A DNA stretch of 64,000 bases from positions 5,394,001-5,458,000 of the forward strand of contig CM066291.1 of NCBI GenBank assembly GCA_033816765.1, read 5' to 3'. Below the pieces are notes generated by a model. That model was not told the DNA's origin. It saw only the letters and a list, made by a program, of their open reading frames with translations, and made no database searches. A program made the position numbers and the translations under genes. Positions 52,655 through 62,334 of the stretch are shown in pieces (position 1 is the stretch's first letter; the number at the start of each line of letters is the position of its first letter). The stretch comes from Nothopassalora personata (taxonomy: Eukaryota > Ascomycota > Dothideomycetes > Mycosphaerellales > Mycosphaerellaceae).

Positions 52655-54865
52655 ATGGTGCGTCAGAATGGACGCCAGTCGCTGCTGGCAATGCGACCAG
52701 TGGTGCAACGCGAGTCGGTGCTCAACACACAGACTCAAGGTCGCGATGCGACGCAAGAGCAAGAACAAGACCGCCAGTATCAGAAGATGATTGAACTAGG
52801 CAAGCCCGTCACTGATCCACAGCCATACCTCAACATCAGCGATTTCCTACACGACGACGAGATCATCGAGGAAGAAGGCAAGGAGGCTATGGTAGCCGTG
52901 GACTACATGGACGATGCAGCGACGGACGAAGCAGAAGAGGGAGCCGAGGAAGCACAACAAGTCGCGAAGACCTATCGAGCGACACTCAAGTCCCTCACTC
53001 AACTCGATATCGAGAAGTTCGAGAAGCTGTACGGCAGCGACGTTTCCGCACCTCCCGCCATCCACTTCATCCTCCGCCGCGGCGAACAGGAATACCGCAA
53101 CGTCTCGAAGCTTGCAGAGATGTTGTACACGAGCTGTCACCAGAGCCAAGAATATGGAGACAAAGTTCAGAAGGAACTCGACAAGGTTCAAAAGGATCTC
53201 GGGGATGCGAAGAAGCAGGTGTCGGACTTGGACAAGTTACTGAAGGCCTCCGATGCCCAGCAAAAGGACCTGCGCGACCACCTGGCTAAAGTCACCGCCG
53301 ATCGTGACACCGCCAGCGCTGAGCGCGACACAGTTATCAAGGACCTGGACACCGTCAAGATCGAACTCGATGCACTTAAGGCCCTGCCCATTCCAACTGA
53401 CTCCCAGAAAGCGTACGAGCATGCCAAGCAAGCAATGGTCTGGGTCAAGGAGCGAGAGGCTCGCATTGGAGAGCTGGAGCGTGAAGTGGACAACTACGAA
53501 GAAGCCGTTGCCGATCACGAGCGCGACATCCAAGCCCTTCGCAACGCGCATGCTAAGGAGCTCGAAGCAGCCGAGCAGCGTGGGCGCACCGAAGCACGAG
53601 GCAAGGATCGTCGCTCCTCGCTCTCACGTTCCATCTCTCGTCGACGTGCTGGAAGAGAGCCATCACCGCCGAAGGACCAAGGCAGGACTGGCAAGCAGTC
53701 CAGCGGCGGAGACTCATCCGATGAGTCAGGTGAAGAGGTTAGCAAGAAGGACAGGGCTGGCAAGCAGCGCAAGAGCAGGAAGCCGAGATACGATCCGGAT
53801 AGCAGTGACAGCAGCAGCAGCAGTAGCAGCGACGAGTCCTCAGACGATGACCGCCGCGCTCGCCGCCGCAAGTCCAAGAAGACCAAGAAGGTCACCAAGA
53901 TCAACTTCAACAACATCCTGGACATCGACGAGTCACTCGATCGTCCTTGGAAGACGGACCGAAGTGTCGAAGGCCCCAAGCATAAGTTTCAAGGCGACCT
54001 CAGCAAGGAAGGCGACCTGAAGGGACCATCGCTTGAGAAGTGGCTCAGCGCACTGGAGACCAAGCTCGCCGCCACCACGTTCCGTGACAAGGATGCCGTG
54101 CTCAAGTTCATACTGGATTACACCGACGGAGGCGCTTGGGTGCTGCTCAACCCGAAGGTTCCATCCATCGCAGGCATCATGAGCGGAAGCGAGCGCCCGT
54201 ATTCATCAGTCAACAAGATGATGAAGTCCCTTATCGAGTGGTACGGCGATCGCAACCCCGTCGGCCGCGCTCGCGACAACATGGCTGTGTTGAAGCAGCC
54301 AGAGGACAACTCCAAGGACTCCTTCGCCGAACTCTACCGCGAGTGGCGCCGTTATGCCAACTTGATGCGCATGACCGGAGAAGACGCTATGGACAACCTC
54401 ATGCGCAAGCTCAACTACCGCTATCTGATCCGCTATCAGCAAGCAAACCCTAAGACCCTCAGCGAAGCAGTCGATGCCCTGTTCAAGGCTGAGGAGGATT
54501 TCAAGGTCGCCGAGACTCTTCACCCGAAGAAGAAGTCTACGGCCAAGAAGGACGACAAGAAGGACGACAAGAAGGACGACAAGAAGGACGACAAGAAGGA
54601 CGACAAGCCCAACGGCACCACTCCAGCCGGATCTGGCGGAGGCGGCTCAAAGAATCGCCGCAAGGTGGACCGCCTGCCATGGGACTCTCGCCCAGCTGAG
54701 TTCAAGCACCTCACTCTTCTTGACGACGCTGAGACTGAGCGTTGCATGAAGGAGAGACTGTGCAAGAAGTGCCGCAAGCCAGGTCACCAGCTGACCGACA
54801 AGGAGTGTGAGCTCTGGAACTACCAGATGCCACCGCGCCCGACTACCCAGTCGGAAAAAGCCTAG
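52655..54865 (+). CDS. gag: chromovirus E gag, about 736 aa
   Basis: Structural protein of the virus-like particle. ATG 52655 is the first methionine; the frame stays open 45 codons upstream without ATG. Layout: acidic N-terminal part, a long coiled coil (about residues 165-315, repeats of KVQKELDKVQKDL type), an Arg/Ser and Ser/Asp-rich low-complexity part, and the retrotransposon-gag capsid domain (about 435-600, LEKWLSALETKLAATTF). Then come a run of KKDD repeats (five 12-bp units, 54546-54605) and a zinc knuckle CKKCRKPGHQLTDKEC (54761-54808) with six instead of four residues between His and the last Cys. The long coiled coil before capsid makes it larger than typical gypsy gag. Ends at TAG 54863. 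Confidence 0.9.
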   Translation: MVRQNGRQSLLAMRPVVQRESVLNTQTQGRDATQEQEQDRQYQKMIELGKPVTDPQPYLNISDFLHDDEIIEEEGKEAMVAVDYMDDAATDEAEEGAEEAQQVAKTYRATLKSLTQLDIEKFEKLYGSDVSAPPAIHFILRRGEQEYRNVSKLAEMLYTSCHQSQEYGDKVQKELDKVQKDLGDAKKQVSDLDKLLKASDAQQKDLRDHLAKVTADRDTASAERDTVIKDLDTVKIELDALKALPIPTDSQKAYEHAKQAMVWVKEREARIGELEREVDNYEEAVADHERDIQALRNAHAKELEAAEQRGRTEARGKDRRSSLSRSISRRRAGREPSPPKDQGRTGKQSSGGDSSDESGEEVSKKDRAGKQRKSRKPRYDPDSSDSSSSSSSDESSDDDRRARRRKSKKTKKVTKINFNNILDIDESLDRPWKTDRSVEGPKHKFQGDLSKEGDLKGPSLEKWLSALETKLAATTFRDKDAVLKFILDYTDGGAWVLLNPKVPSIAGIMSGSERPYSSVNKMMKSLIEWYGDRNPVGRARDNMAVLKQPEDNSKDSFAELYREWRRYANLMRMTGEDAMDNLMRKLNYRYLIRYQQANPKTLSEAVDALFKAEEDFKVAETLHPKKKSTAKKDDKKDDKKDDKKDDKKDDKPNGTTPAGSGGGGSKNRRKVDRLPWDSRPAEFKHLTLLDDAETERCMKERLCKKCRKPGHQLTDKECELWNYQMPPRPTTQSEKA
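54854..54865 (+). promoter_or_regulatory. possible -1 frameshift zone at gag-pol of E
   Basis: The last gag codons are GAA AAA GCC TAG. A slip of -1 on the A run gives the open pol frame. The site is not a canonical X XXY YYZ heptamer, so the mechanism is uncertain; termination-reinitiation is the alternative. Confidence 0.4.
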
Positions 54866-54873
54866 TCCACTCG

Positions 54874-57800
54874 TTGAGCGCAACAACCAGTGGACTGGAT
54901 ACGAACACGTCAACGTCAAGGCCGAAGTCAGAAGGGATTGGGGAAGGTGATCTCAGAATATCATCCCATTCCTTACGAATGGTGCACATAGAGCACAACC
55001 CTGTAATAGGATCACACCTAGTGGTGCCTTGCACAGCGAATGGAAAATATGCATTCTCATTCCTTGATGACGGAGCCAATTCAAACTACGTTGACATCGT
55101 ATATGCGCGAAAGAATGACCTGCCACTCTCGAAGCTGGACAGCCCATTGGCACTGGGCCTCGCCGACATGTCCACTGCAAAGGAAATGATCGAATACCGT
55201 ACGGAGCTCACCCTGGAGATCAACGGGCACTCCGAAGTGATCAATGCCTGGCTCACCAACCTCGAATACGACATCGTCTTGGGGAGACCATGGCACGACA
55301 AGCATCAACCAGGCCTGCATTATGAGTCCGGCACTATGACGCTCGATTCTCAACACTGCAAGGACAACTGCCTGTCCGGAAAGGAAGCGACGTGGGTGCA
55401 GTCAGTCAATGATCAAGACCAGAACCCAGTCCTTACGTTCCAGACCCACGAGGAGCTTCCTAGCAAGTACCGCTCGGCAACCGTGGAAGAAGATGACGAA
55501 GGAGATGTCACTTGGCAGCACGCCCGTCTGCCACTGCCGGCTGACGGCGAAGACACCATCAAGCGCATGACAACGCGCGGCCCTGGAAAAGTTCGCCGGG
55601 CTGCTAAGAGACTCGAAGCAAAGGAAGCAAAGGCCGCTGTGGCAGCAGCAGTAGCAGCAGCTGCCGAAGCCGCAGCTCAACAAGCAGAAGAGCCTAAGAA
55701 GAACATCGACATCAAAGAAGTCAATGCAGACTACTTCGTGCGCCTCGCCAAGCAAAAGGGCGCGCAAGTTCACCTGATGTATGTCTATGACCCCAAGGTG
55801 GAGCAGCAGCGAGCGGGCGACTCGCTTGCCGCTTGCGCCATGACGGCGCACAACATGAAGACAGTTGCTGGAGGCAACTGTAAGATGCTGTCAGACGAAA
55901 AGACGATCTCAAGGCTGAACGCGCGTGCCGCTGCATTCATACCAGCATCAGAACGTGTAGCCCCAACACTCCGTTCCTGCAAGATGCACGCACAAGCAGA
56001 CGTGGACAAGTTCATGAAAGTCAACGACCAAGAGATCGATCCAAAGGACCACCTTATGCCAACATACCACGAGTTCGCTGATTGCTTCTCGAAGAAGGCT
56101 TCAGAAGAGCTTCCGCCACACCGGCCTGGGATTGACCATGAGATCAAGCTGAAACCCGATGCCGTGCCACCCTTCAAGCGACCATACCGCATGTCTAAGC
56201 AAGAAGACGAGATCATCAAGCACTGGACTGACGAACAGATCGCCCAAGGCAAGATCCGCAAGAATGAAGGCCGCGCCGATGCTGCATCTCCGTGCCTTAT
56301 CGTCAAGAAGCCAGGAGGTGGGTTGAGAGTATGCGTTGATTACAGAGCCCTCAATGCACTTACCATCAAGTCAAGATACCCTATTCCCCTGATGCAGGAC
56401 ACCTTGAACCGCATCGCAGGAAAGAAGTGGTTTACGAAGCTAGATGTGATTGCAGCATTCAACCGCATCCGCATCGCAAAGGGGCATGAGTGGATGACAG
56501 CGTTCACTACCCGCTATGGGCAGTTCGAATGTCTAGTCATGCCATTCGGCCTATGCAACGCCCCAGGAACGTTCCAAGCTTATGTGAACGACACGCTACG
56601 GGAGTTCCTAGATGACTTTGCATCAGCCTATCTAGATGATATCCTCATCTTTAGCGACACGCTTGAAGAGCACATTGGACATGTGAAGAAGGTGCTAGGG
56701 CGCTGCAGAGACGCAGGCCTGCAACTTGATATCAAGAAGTGTGAATTCCACACCCAATCGACCAAGTACCTTGGCCTTATTATTGGCAAGGACGGCATCT
56801 CCATGTGCCCGGAGAAGGTGAGAGCAGTGCAAGAATGGGAAACACCTCGTAATGTCACGGATGTGCTTGCATTCAACGGATTCGCTGGCTTCTATCGACG
56901 ATTCATCAAGAACTACAGCAAGATAACACTGCCGCTTACCCGCCTCACCAAGAAAGACGTGCCATGGCAATGGACGGCAGAGTGCCAAGCAGCGTTCGAC
57001 GGCCTCAAGAAAGCATTCACCGATGCAGAAGGAGAAATCCTCGCAGTCTTCCAGCATGGGCTGGAGACAGTGCTTGAGACTGACGCTTCGGACTTCGTCA
57101 CCGCAGCGGTCCTCTCCCAACGTCATAATGGCATCTTGAGACCAGTGGCATATCTGTCTAAGAAGATGTCACCCCAGGAATGCAACTACGACATCTATGA
57201 CAAAGAGTTGCTCGCTATTGTCAAAGCGTTCGAAGAATGGCGTCCTGAGCTGGCAGCAGGTGACATCGATGACAAGGACTGCGTGGGCAGCGATTGCGAG
57301 AACTTCCTGGCCGACCCAAGTGGCAAGCCAGTGCTCGTCTACTCAGACCACAAGAACCTTGAGTACTTCATGACCACGAAGGAACTCAACCGGCGCCAAG
57401 CACGCTGGGCAGAATTCCTATCGCAATTCCACTTCAAGATCATCTACAGACCAGGAGTGCAGGGAGGCAAGCCCGATAGCCTTACCCGCCGCTCACAAGA
57501 TGCGATACGCAAGGACGAGGATGATCCCCGGCACACGCAGCAGCATCGCGTGTTGCTAGGACCCGAATTGTTTATGCCGAACTTGTTAGCCAGCAGAATC
57601 CTACAACTCGCGGCATCGGAAGCCACCGGCGTTGTGGATGAGGACCTACAACGCGACATCCGATCCCTATACGAACAGCAAGAACCACAAGAGGCCCTGC
57701 AACAGCTGGCAGCTGGCGACAAGGTGAAGATGCTCCACAGGCACAAGATCGACCCTAAGCACGCGATGGCAGTAGATGGAATGATCTACGTCAAGAACAG

Positions 57801-59643
57801 AGAAGGTGGCTACAGCCTGTATGTCCCAGAACCAGCTGAAGATGATGAAGGCAACACGGTGTATGCCCGCATAGTGAAAGCATTTCACGACGCCCCAGCC
57901 GCAGGTCACCCAGGAAAGACTAAGACCAACACCCTATTGAAACGCCACTATATCTGGCCAGGCATGACACGCTTCATACGCGAGTTCTGCAAAGGATGCA
58001 CGACGTGCACAAACGTGAACCCAGTGCAGGATGCCGAACACGGATTGCTAGCACCGTTGCCAGTGCCACTCGACACATGGGACGACATCGCAATGGACTT
58101 CGTAGTCGAGCTGCCCGAAGCACGCTGCACCGCAGATGGGCAGAAGTACAAAAACGTTCTCACAGTGACAGACCGCCTGAGTAAGGAGCGGCATCTGATC
58201 CCAGTGCTCAACATGAGCGCAGAGTACATTGCGTTCATCTACCTCAAGTACGTGTTCAGCCGCCATGGGCTGCCTAAGTCGATCGTTACAGACAGAGGAC
58301 CCCAATGGCTTTCCGCATTCTGGAAGCGCCTATGCCAGCTACTAGGCATCAAGCGCAAGCTGTCAACGGGCTACCACCCCCAAACAGATGGGCAAAGCGA
58401 GATCACGAACAAGGCCATGGAGAAGTACCTGCGCACGTATACCAACTATGCCCAGGACGACTGGCCGGATTGGCTGCCTCTAGCAGAGTTCACTGCGAAC
58501 GACCACGTGTCAGAATCTACCGGATTCTCCCCATTCATGGCAACGCTAGGCAAGAACCCGAGGTATTCAGACGCAGAAGTCATGTTGCCGCTGGAACTCA
58601 TGCCACACAAGCAACGCCTCGATGCACAATCGGCGACTGCATTCGGAGCCCGGATGAATGAACTCAGGCAGGCACTCAGAGACGCCATGCAAATGGCGCA
58701 AGATACACAAGCGGAGTATGCCAACCGACGCAGGACCATAGCACCAGCATACAAGTTAGGCGACATGGTGCACATTAGCACCAAGAACTGGCACACCACA
58801 CGCCCGTCTAAGAAACTGGACTACAAGTATGCGGGTCCTTACCCGATCAAGGAAGTGCTGCCACACGACACATATCGAGTCGCATTGCCAGACTCACTGA
58901 GCAACCTGTATGACGGGTTCCACGCCAATTACTTGCGACCAGGCTACGACCCAGTCACAGGACAAGTCGTCCCTCCGCCTCCGCCAATCGAGGTGGAGGA
59001 CGAAGATGGGTCTCACCAGGAATGGCACGTGGAGAAAGTCGTGGACTCGCACAGGTCGCTGCCGCCAGGGCGTGCGCCAGCAGGAGGAAAGGTCCCAATC
59101 TACAAGTACTGCGTGAAGTGGGTAGGTGATAACGAGCTAACTTGGGAGCCCGCAGAGACTATGATTGCAACAGCAGCCGCCTCTGTCGCCGACTTCCATC
59201 ACAACCACCCTACGGCCCCTAGACCAGCCGGCTTCACACCACCGCTAGGATGGATTGCGAATGAGGAAGCACCATCTGATGACGCGGGCACCCTCAGTGC
59301 TGCGATGATTACGTCCAACCCAGTAACCGCAGGAGGGCCACGCGAATTGATCGCGCAGGTGCCTGTGGCTCTTCTGGCAGAAGACAACGGCTCGTATGAA
59401 GATGATGACCCGCCAGGCATGGCACCAACAAAGGTAACCGATGACTGTGACCGAAGCGACAAGCGAAATGGACATCAAACTTCCCTTGACACGGTGCACA
59501 GGAGTGACCGTTTTGAAGGGGGGGGTGGTGTGACGGCCCATGGCCGCACAGCGAGTGAACGTGGCGAGTTACGTGACCGGGCCCGGGCCGACCCGCGTGC
59601 CTCGGCTTGTATATTAACTTCTCGCGCCTCGCGCACCTCTTAG
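54874..59643 (+). CDS. pol: chromovirus E pol: protease, RT, RNase H, integrase, chromodomain
   Basis: Frame -1 to gag; there is no ATG at its start (coordinates begin at a TTG), and it is open upstream into the end of gag, so a Gag-Pol fusion is expected. Protease FLDDGANS (residues 63-70) with DIVLGRPW (133-140). RT with KLDVIAAFNRI and YLDDILIFSD (586-595). RNase H with ETDASD (735-740). Integrase zinc site H1005/H1012/C1042/C1045 and catalytic D1075, D1140, E1176 (TDGQSE). Chromodomain near 1388-1435 (EWHVEKVVDS, YCVKWVGDNELTWEP), which may guide integration to heterochromatin. The last 38 codons lie inside the 3' LTR, after reading through the polypurine tract as a Gly run. All catalytic residues are present. 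Confidence 0.95.
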   Translation: MSATTSGLDTNTSTSRPKSEGIGEGDLRISSHSLRMVHIEHNPVIGSHLVVPCTANGKYAFSFLDDGANSNYVDIVYARKNDLPLSKLDSPLALGLADMSTAKEMIEYRTELTLEINGHSEVINAWLTNLEYDIVLGRPWHDKHQPGLHYESGTMTLDSQHCKDNCLSGKEATWVQSVNDQDQNPVLTFQTHEELPSKYRSATVEEDDEGDVTWQHARLPLPADGEDTIKRMTTRGPGKVRRAAKRLEAKEAKAAVAAAVAAAAEAAAQQAEEPKKNIDIKEVNADYFVRLAKQKGAQVHLMYVYDPKVEQQRAGDSLAACAMTAHNMKTVAGGNCKMLSDEKTISRLNARAAAFIPASERVAPTLRSCKMHAQADVDKFMKVNDQEIDPKDHLMPTYHEFADCFSKKASEELPPHRPGIDHEIKLKPDAVPPFKRPYRMSKQEDEIIKHWTDEQIAQGKIRKNEGRADAASPCLIVKKPGGGLRVCVDYRALNALTIKSRYPIPLMQDTLNRIAGKKWFTKLDVIAAFNRIRIAKGHEWMTAFTTRYGQFECLVMPFGLCNAPGTFQAYVNDTLREFLDDFASAYLDDILIFSDTLEEHIGHVKKVLGRCRDAGLQLDIKKCEFHTQSTKYLGLIIGKDGISMCPEKVRAVQEWETPRNVTDVLAFNGFAGFYRRFIKNYSKITLPLTRLTKKDVPWQWTAECQAAFDGLKKAFTDAEGEILAVFQHGLETVLETDASDFVTAAVLSQRHNGILRPVAYLSKKMSPQECNYDIYDKELLAIVKAFEEWRPELAAGDIDDKDCVGSDCENFLADPSGKPVLVYSDHKNLEYFMTTKELNRRQARWAEFLSQFHFKIIYRPGVQGGKPDSLTRRSQDAIRKDEDDPRHTQQHRVLLGPELFMPNLLASRILQLAASEATGVVDEDLQRDIRSLYEQQEPQEALQQLAAGDKVKMLHRHKIDPKHAMAVDGMIYVKNREGGYSLYVPEPAEDDEGNTVYARIVKAFHDAPAAGHPGKTKTNTLLKRHYIWPGMTRFIREFCKGCTTCTNVNPVQDAEHGLLAPLPVPLDTWDDIAMDFVVELPEARCTADGQKYKNVLTVTDRLSKERHLIPVLNMSAEYIAFIYLKYVFSRHGLPKSIVTDRGPQWLSAFWKRLCQLLGIKRKLSTGYHPQTDGQSEITNKAMEKYLRTYTNYAQDDWPDWLPLAEFTANDHVSESTGFSPFMATLGKNPRYSDAEVMLPLELMPHKQRLDAQSATAFGARMNELRQALRDAMQMAQDTQAEYANRRRTIAPAYKLGDMVHISTKNWHTTRPSKKLDYKYAGPYPIKEVLPHDTYRVALPDSLSNLYDGFHANYLRPGYDPVTGQVVPPPPPIEVEDEDGSHQEWHVEKVVDSHRSLPPGRAPAGGKVPIYKYCVKWVGDNELTWEPAETMIATAAASVADFHHNHPTAPRPAGFTPPLGWIANEEAPSDDAGTLSAAMITSNPVTAGGPRELIAQVPVALLAEDNGSYEDDDPPGMAPTKVTDDCDRSDKRNGHQTSLDTVHRSDRFEGGGGVTAHGRTASERGELRDRARADPRASACILTSRASRTS
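59515..59528 (+). other. polypurine tract of E
   Basis: GAAGGGGGGGGTGG directly before the 3' LTR; it is also translated as part of pol. Confidence 0.85.
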
Positions 59644-59689
59644 ATAGCTTGTCTAACAACTTCGTACTACCTAAGCAGGTGCCCTTACA
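59529..59689 (+). repeat. 3' LTR of chromovirus E
   Basis: 161 bp, read as identical to the 5' LTR; contains the pol stop codon at 59641-59643. Confidence 0.95.
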
Positions 59690-59694
59690 ACCCT

Positions 59695-60353
59695 TACCCT
59701 AAGTAGAAAGATAAGGCCTTTATAAGCTATGAAGACCTTTCATTAGGTAAAAGAGTTCCTACTAGGACGTAGCTAAATAGTAATCTCTACCTAAGGTAGG
59801 AAGCGGAGTTCTCTAAGACCGTAACCGAAGTTACATATACGTGGTTATTAGATAGTAGTAAGGCACCCTAATTACCGAAGCAATAGCGTACTATAACACC
59901 TAGGATTTTAATTAAGAATGGAGCGGACATTAAAGCGGACGATAGGCTAAGTAATAAATTTAGTAGATATAATAACCCCTAGGACTCGAACCTATAACCT
60001 CACATGTCCGTTAAAATATAGGGAGATAGCACGCCTTGCCGTTCAGTACTATAAGAATAGCTTAGCCACCCCACCGGATAAGAATCATATCGCTTAGAAC
60101 CTATTATATAGGTTAACTACAGTGTAAGGGACTTAGTAAGATTGTAAATAGGGATGTGAGGCTAGGACAATAGCCTCACCTAAAACGCTAACTTAGCGCC
60201 CTACTATATAGCTTACAATAGAGCTCTAATAAGCGTATAGTAACGACGCCTTACGTTATAGGTAGGTGGGTAGGGTGATAGGTAATAGATGGGGTGCACG
60301 CGATTACATACGATTAGCTTATTCACCTATAAGCCACACGAGCTAAGGGGGTG
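59695..60353 (+). other. 3' non-coding region of copia B
   Basis: RIPed, no gene. It carries the antisense tRNA-like sequence and ends with the polypurine tract CTAAGGGGGTG (60343-60353) before the 3' LTR. Confidence 0.7.
59970..60072 (-). tRNA. tRNA-like sequence, antisense in the 3' region of copia B
   Basis: Minus strand; B-box GGTTCGAGTCC (complement of 59982-59992) and A-box-like TGGCTAAGCTA (complement of 60058-60068). Same arrangement as at 4816-4917 in A, with fewer RIP changes (GAACGGCAAGGCG retained). Acceptor ends do not pair, so it is partial or decayed. Confidence 0.4.
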
Positions 60354-60559
60354 TGTTACGATCTAAGCGTGCACCGGCGCTGTAGCCTAATTAAACCTAA
60401 GGTAGTAGCGGCTAAGAATTAGGTGACATTAATTAGTCACCTGTAGCCTTTCTATAAGTAGCCCTTTCAATTCTAGCTTAGACATATGCAATCCACTATC
60501 TGCTTTTAAAACACCTTTATGAGCCCATTTCATAACTTCTAACTACTTGTAACGTAATA
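60354..60559 (+). repeat. 3' LTR of copia B
   Basis: 206 bp; followed by TTAAA. Confidence 0.93.
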
Positions 60560-62080
60560 TTAAATACCTCTACTACTGCTAGTAGCTCTTAGTTATAGGT
60601 CTTATAATTATACTCGGTAGGTATTATCTTACGAGAATAGAAGGCAATTAGATGCTACTTAGTCCTAAATAACTAAGAGATAATGCCTATAATCGTAAAA
60701 CCTAAGGTATCCGTTTTAACCCTCGTACGTAACGAAGGATCGAAGTGCCTTAGGATAGGTGCTCCGAGGAACCCGGCTTTTAGCCGTTAGAACGCTTACT
60801 CCTCGTAAGCGGACTATATAAGAGGCCCTTGCTTCTTACTATTCTTATATCCCTTTAGTAGGTCTATTAATAGCTTCGTAATCCTCGAGTATCCTTCGAT
60901 AAAGCGCCTATAGAAGTTATAGAATCCTAGGAAGGATTAAACCTTATAAAAACTTATAGGCGTAGGCTATTCCTCGATTGCGGCTACCCTACTCCTATCT
61001 ATCGATACGCCTACGACACTTACGATAAATCCTAGGAACTCGGTATTCTCCTAGAAGAAGCTATACTTCTTTAGGTTCGTAAATAGGGCGAACTTTCGTA
61101 GCCTCTTTAGTACCGCGCGTACGGCTCGTACGTGCTCCTTACGCGTTACGCTATAGATAAGGATGTTATCTAGGTAGACTACATAGATATTATCTACTAA
61201 CCTAGTAAGGGCCTTATTAATGTACCCTTAAAAGGTAGCTAGTACGTTAGTTAACCTAAAAGGCATAACTAAGTACTCGTAGTAACCGTATCGCGTGCGA
61301 AACGTAGTCTTCTACTCGTCTCCTCGCTTAATAGGAATACGGTAGTAGGTATCCTATAGGTCGATTATAGTAAAGAGCCTAGCGCCCTATAGCCTATCTA
61401 AGGTCTTACTAATTAGGGGTAGTAGATACCGGTTCTTTACTATAATCTTATTTAGGCCTCTATAATCTATATAGAGCCTAAGAGTACTATTCTTCTTTAG
61501 TACGAATAGGATAGGCGCACCCGCCTCGCTTACGGATCGCCTAATCTACCCCTTCTCTATTACTTACGTAAGGTACTCCTTTAAGGCCTCTAGCTTAGTT
61601 AAGGACTAGTAGTATAGCGGCTTAAAAGGGGGTTTCTTTCCTCTTTCCTTTAACGAGATCGATCGTATGCTTAACTCCGTCGAGCATCTTACGCTTCGCC
61701 TACTTATTAGGTACGTACATATCTCGGAAGTCTATAAATTCTTTAGGCTACGAGGGGCCCTCTCCTTCGGATACTACTATAGTAATAACCCGAACACTTA
61801 TCGCATAAACCTACTTTAAGCTCTCGAGATCCTTAAGAAACTCGCGTACATTACGCTACTAAATCGTAGGCGTCTCTATACCGTAGTACTACTAGTTATC
61901 CTTATCGGCCTTTACTATCCGATTACGATGCCGCTAGGGTCTACCTAAAATGACTAACGGCCTACCTATAGGCGCTATATAGTAGATAGCGTCGCTTACG
62001 CGCTCTACTCCTATATCGTTAGCTAGTCGCACGCGAACCGTATAGGCGCCGTAGTAATACCCCTAGTCCTACACACCCTT
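60560..62080 (-). pseudogene. gypsy H remnant: protease end, RT, first half of RNase H
   Basis: The minus strand from about 62080 gives the end of a protease (VILGRP.RHR), RT with [20 protein letters not shown], and the catalytic box read as YLDNILIYS (about 61152-61178). Here the second Asp has become Asn through a TG-to-TA change that alone would kill the enzyme. RT is followed by FLGFYNFYRRFIEGYSRI and RNase H up to AVVEVF at the B insertion point. The gene continues at 38985. Upstream parts (gag) are missing because the LINE begins at 62081. Confidence 0.87.
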
Positions 62081-62334
62081 ATTAGCGGCGGACTTCGGCG
62101 TGTTCGTCAAACACACCGCATTCGAAAGCCCTTATCGAGAGCAATCCAACGATCTACAAAGCAGGTTGCTGCCCCAAAAACTAAGAGGTTTCTACCTCAT
62201 TCAATTTGGAGCAGTTTGAAGTTCTCTTCTCCTGTCTTTCTAGCCCCGGCTGCGGACGACTTCCCCTCCCGGTTTAGCGCTCCCGAAGCCGAACCTGCAA
62301 CTCAATTCCAACGTTACTTCCTAAGGGAAGAGAA

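Larger units (their letters stand above)
52265..59689 (+). mobile_element. intact Ty3/gypsy chromovirus E (7.4 kb), not RIPed
   Basis: 161-bp LTRs (52265-52425, 59529-59689) that read identical, target duplication ACCCT (52260-52264, 59690-59694). Both ORFs are open and all catalytic motifs are present, with no RIP signature inside a RIP-saturated host element. It looks recently inserted and potentially active. Confidence 0.96.
38986..60559 (+). mobile_element. Ty1/copia LTR retrotransposon B, RIP-inactivated, carrying elements D and E
   Basis: 206-bp LTRs (38986-39191, 60354-60559) and target duplication TTAAA (38981-38985, 60560-60564). Removing D and E with their duplications leaves about 7.2 kb, the same family as A. 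The RNase H frame of gypsy H reads straight across the insertion point when B is removed (AVVEVFK on one side, HxRPYLEG on the other), which confirms the boundary. RIP-saturated. Confidence 0.94.

Noticed and set aside
59582..59600. GGGCCCGGGCC in the LTR of E as a relative of the F palindrome
   Set aside because: Core and flanks differ (no ACCGGT arms), so the resemblance is only GC richness.
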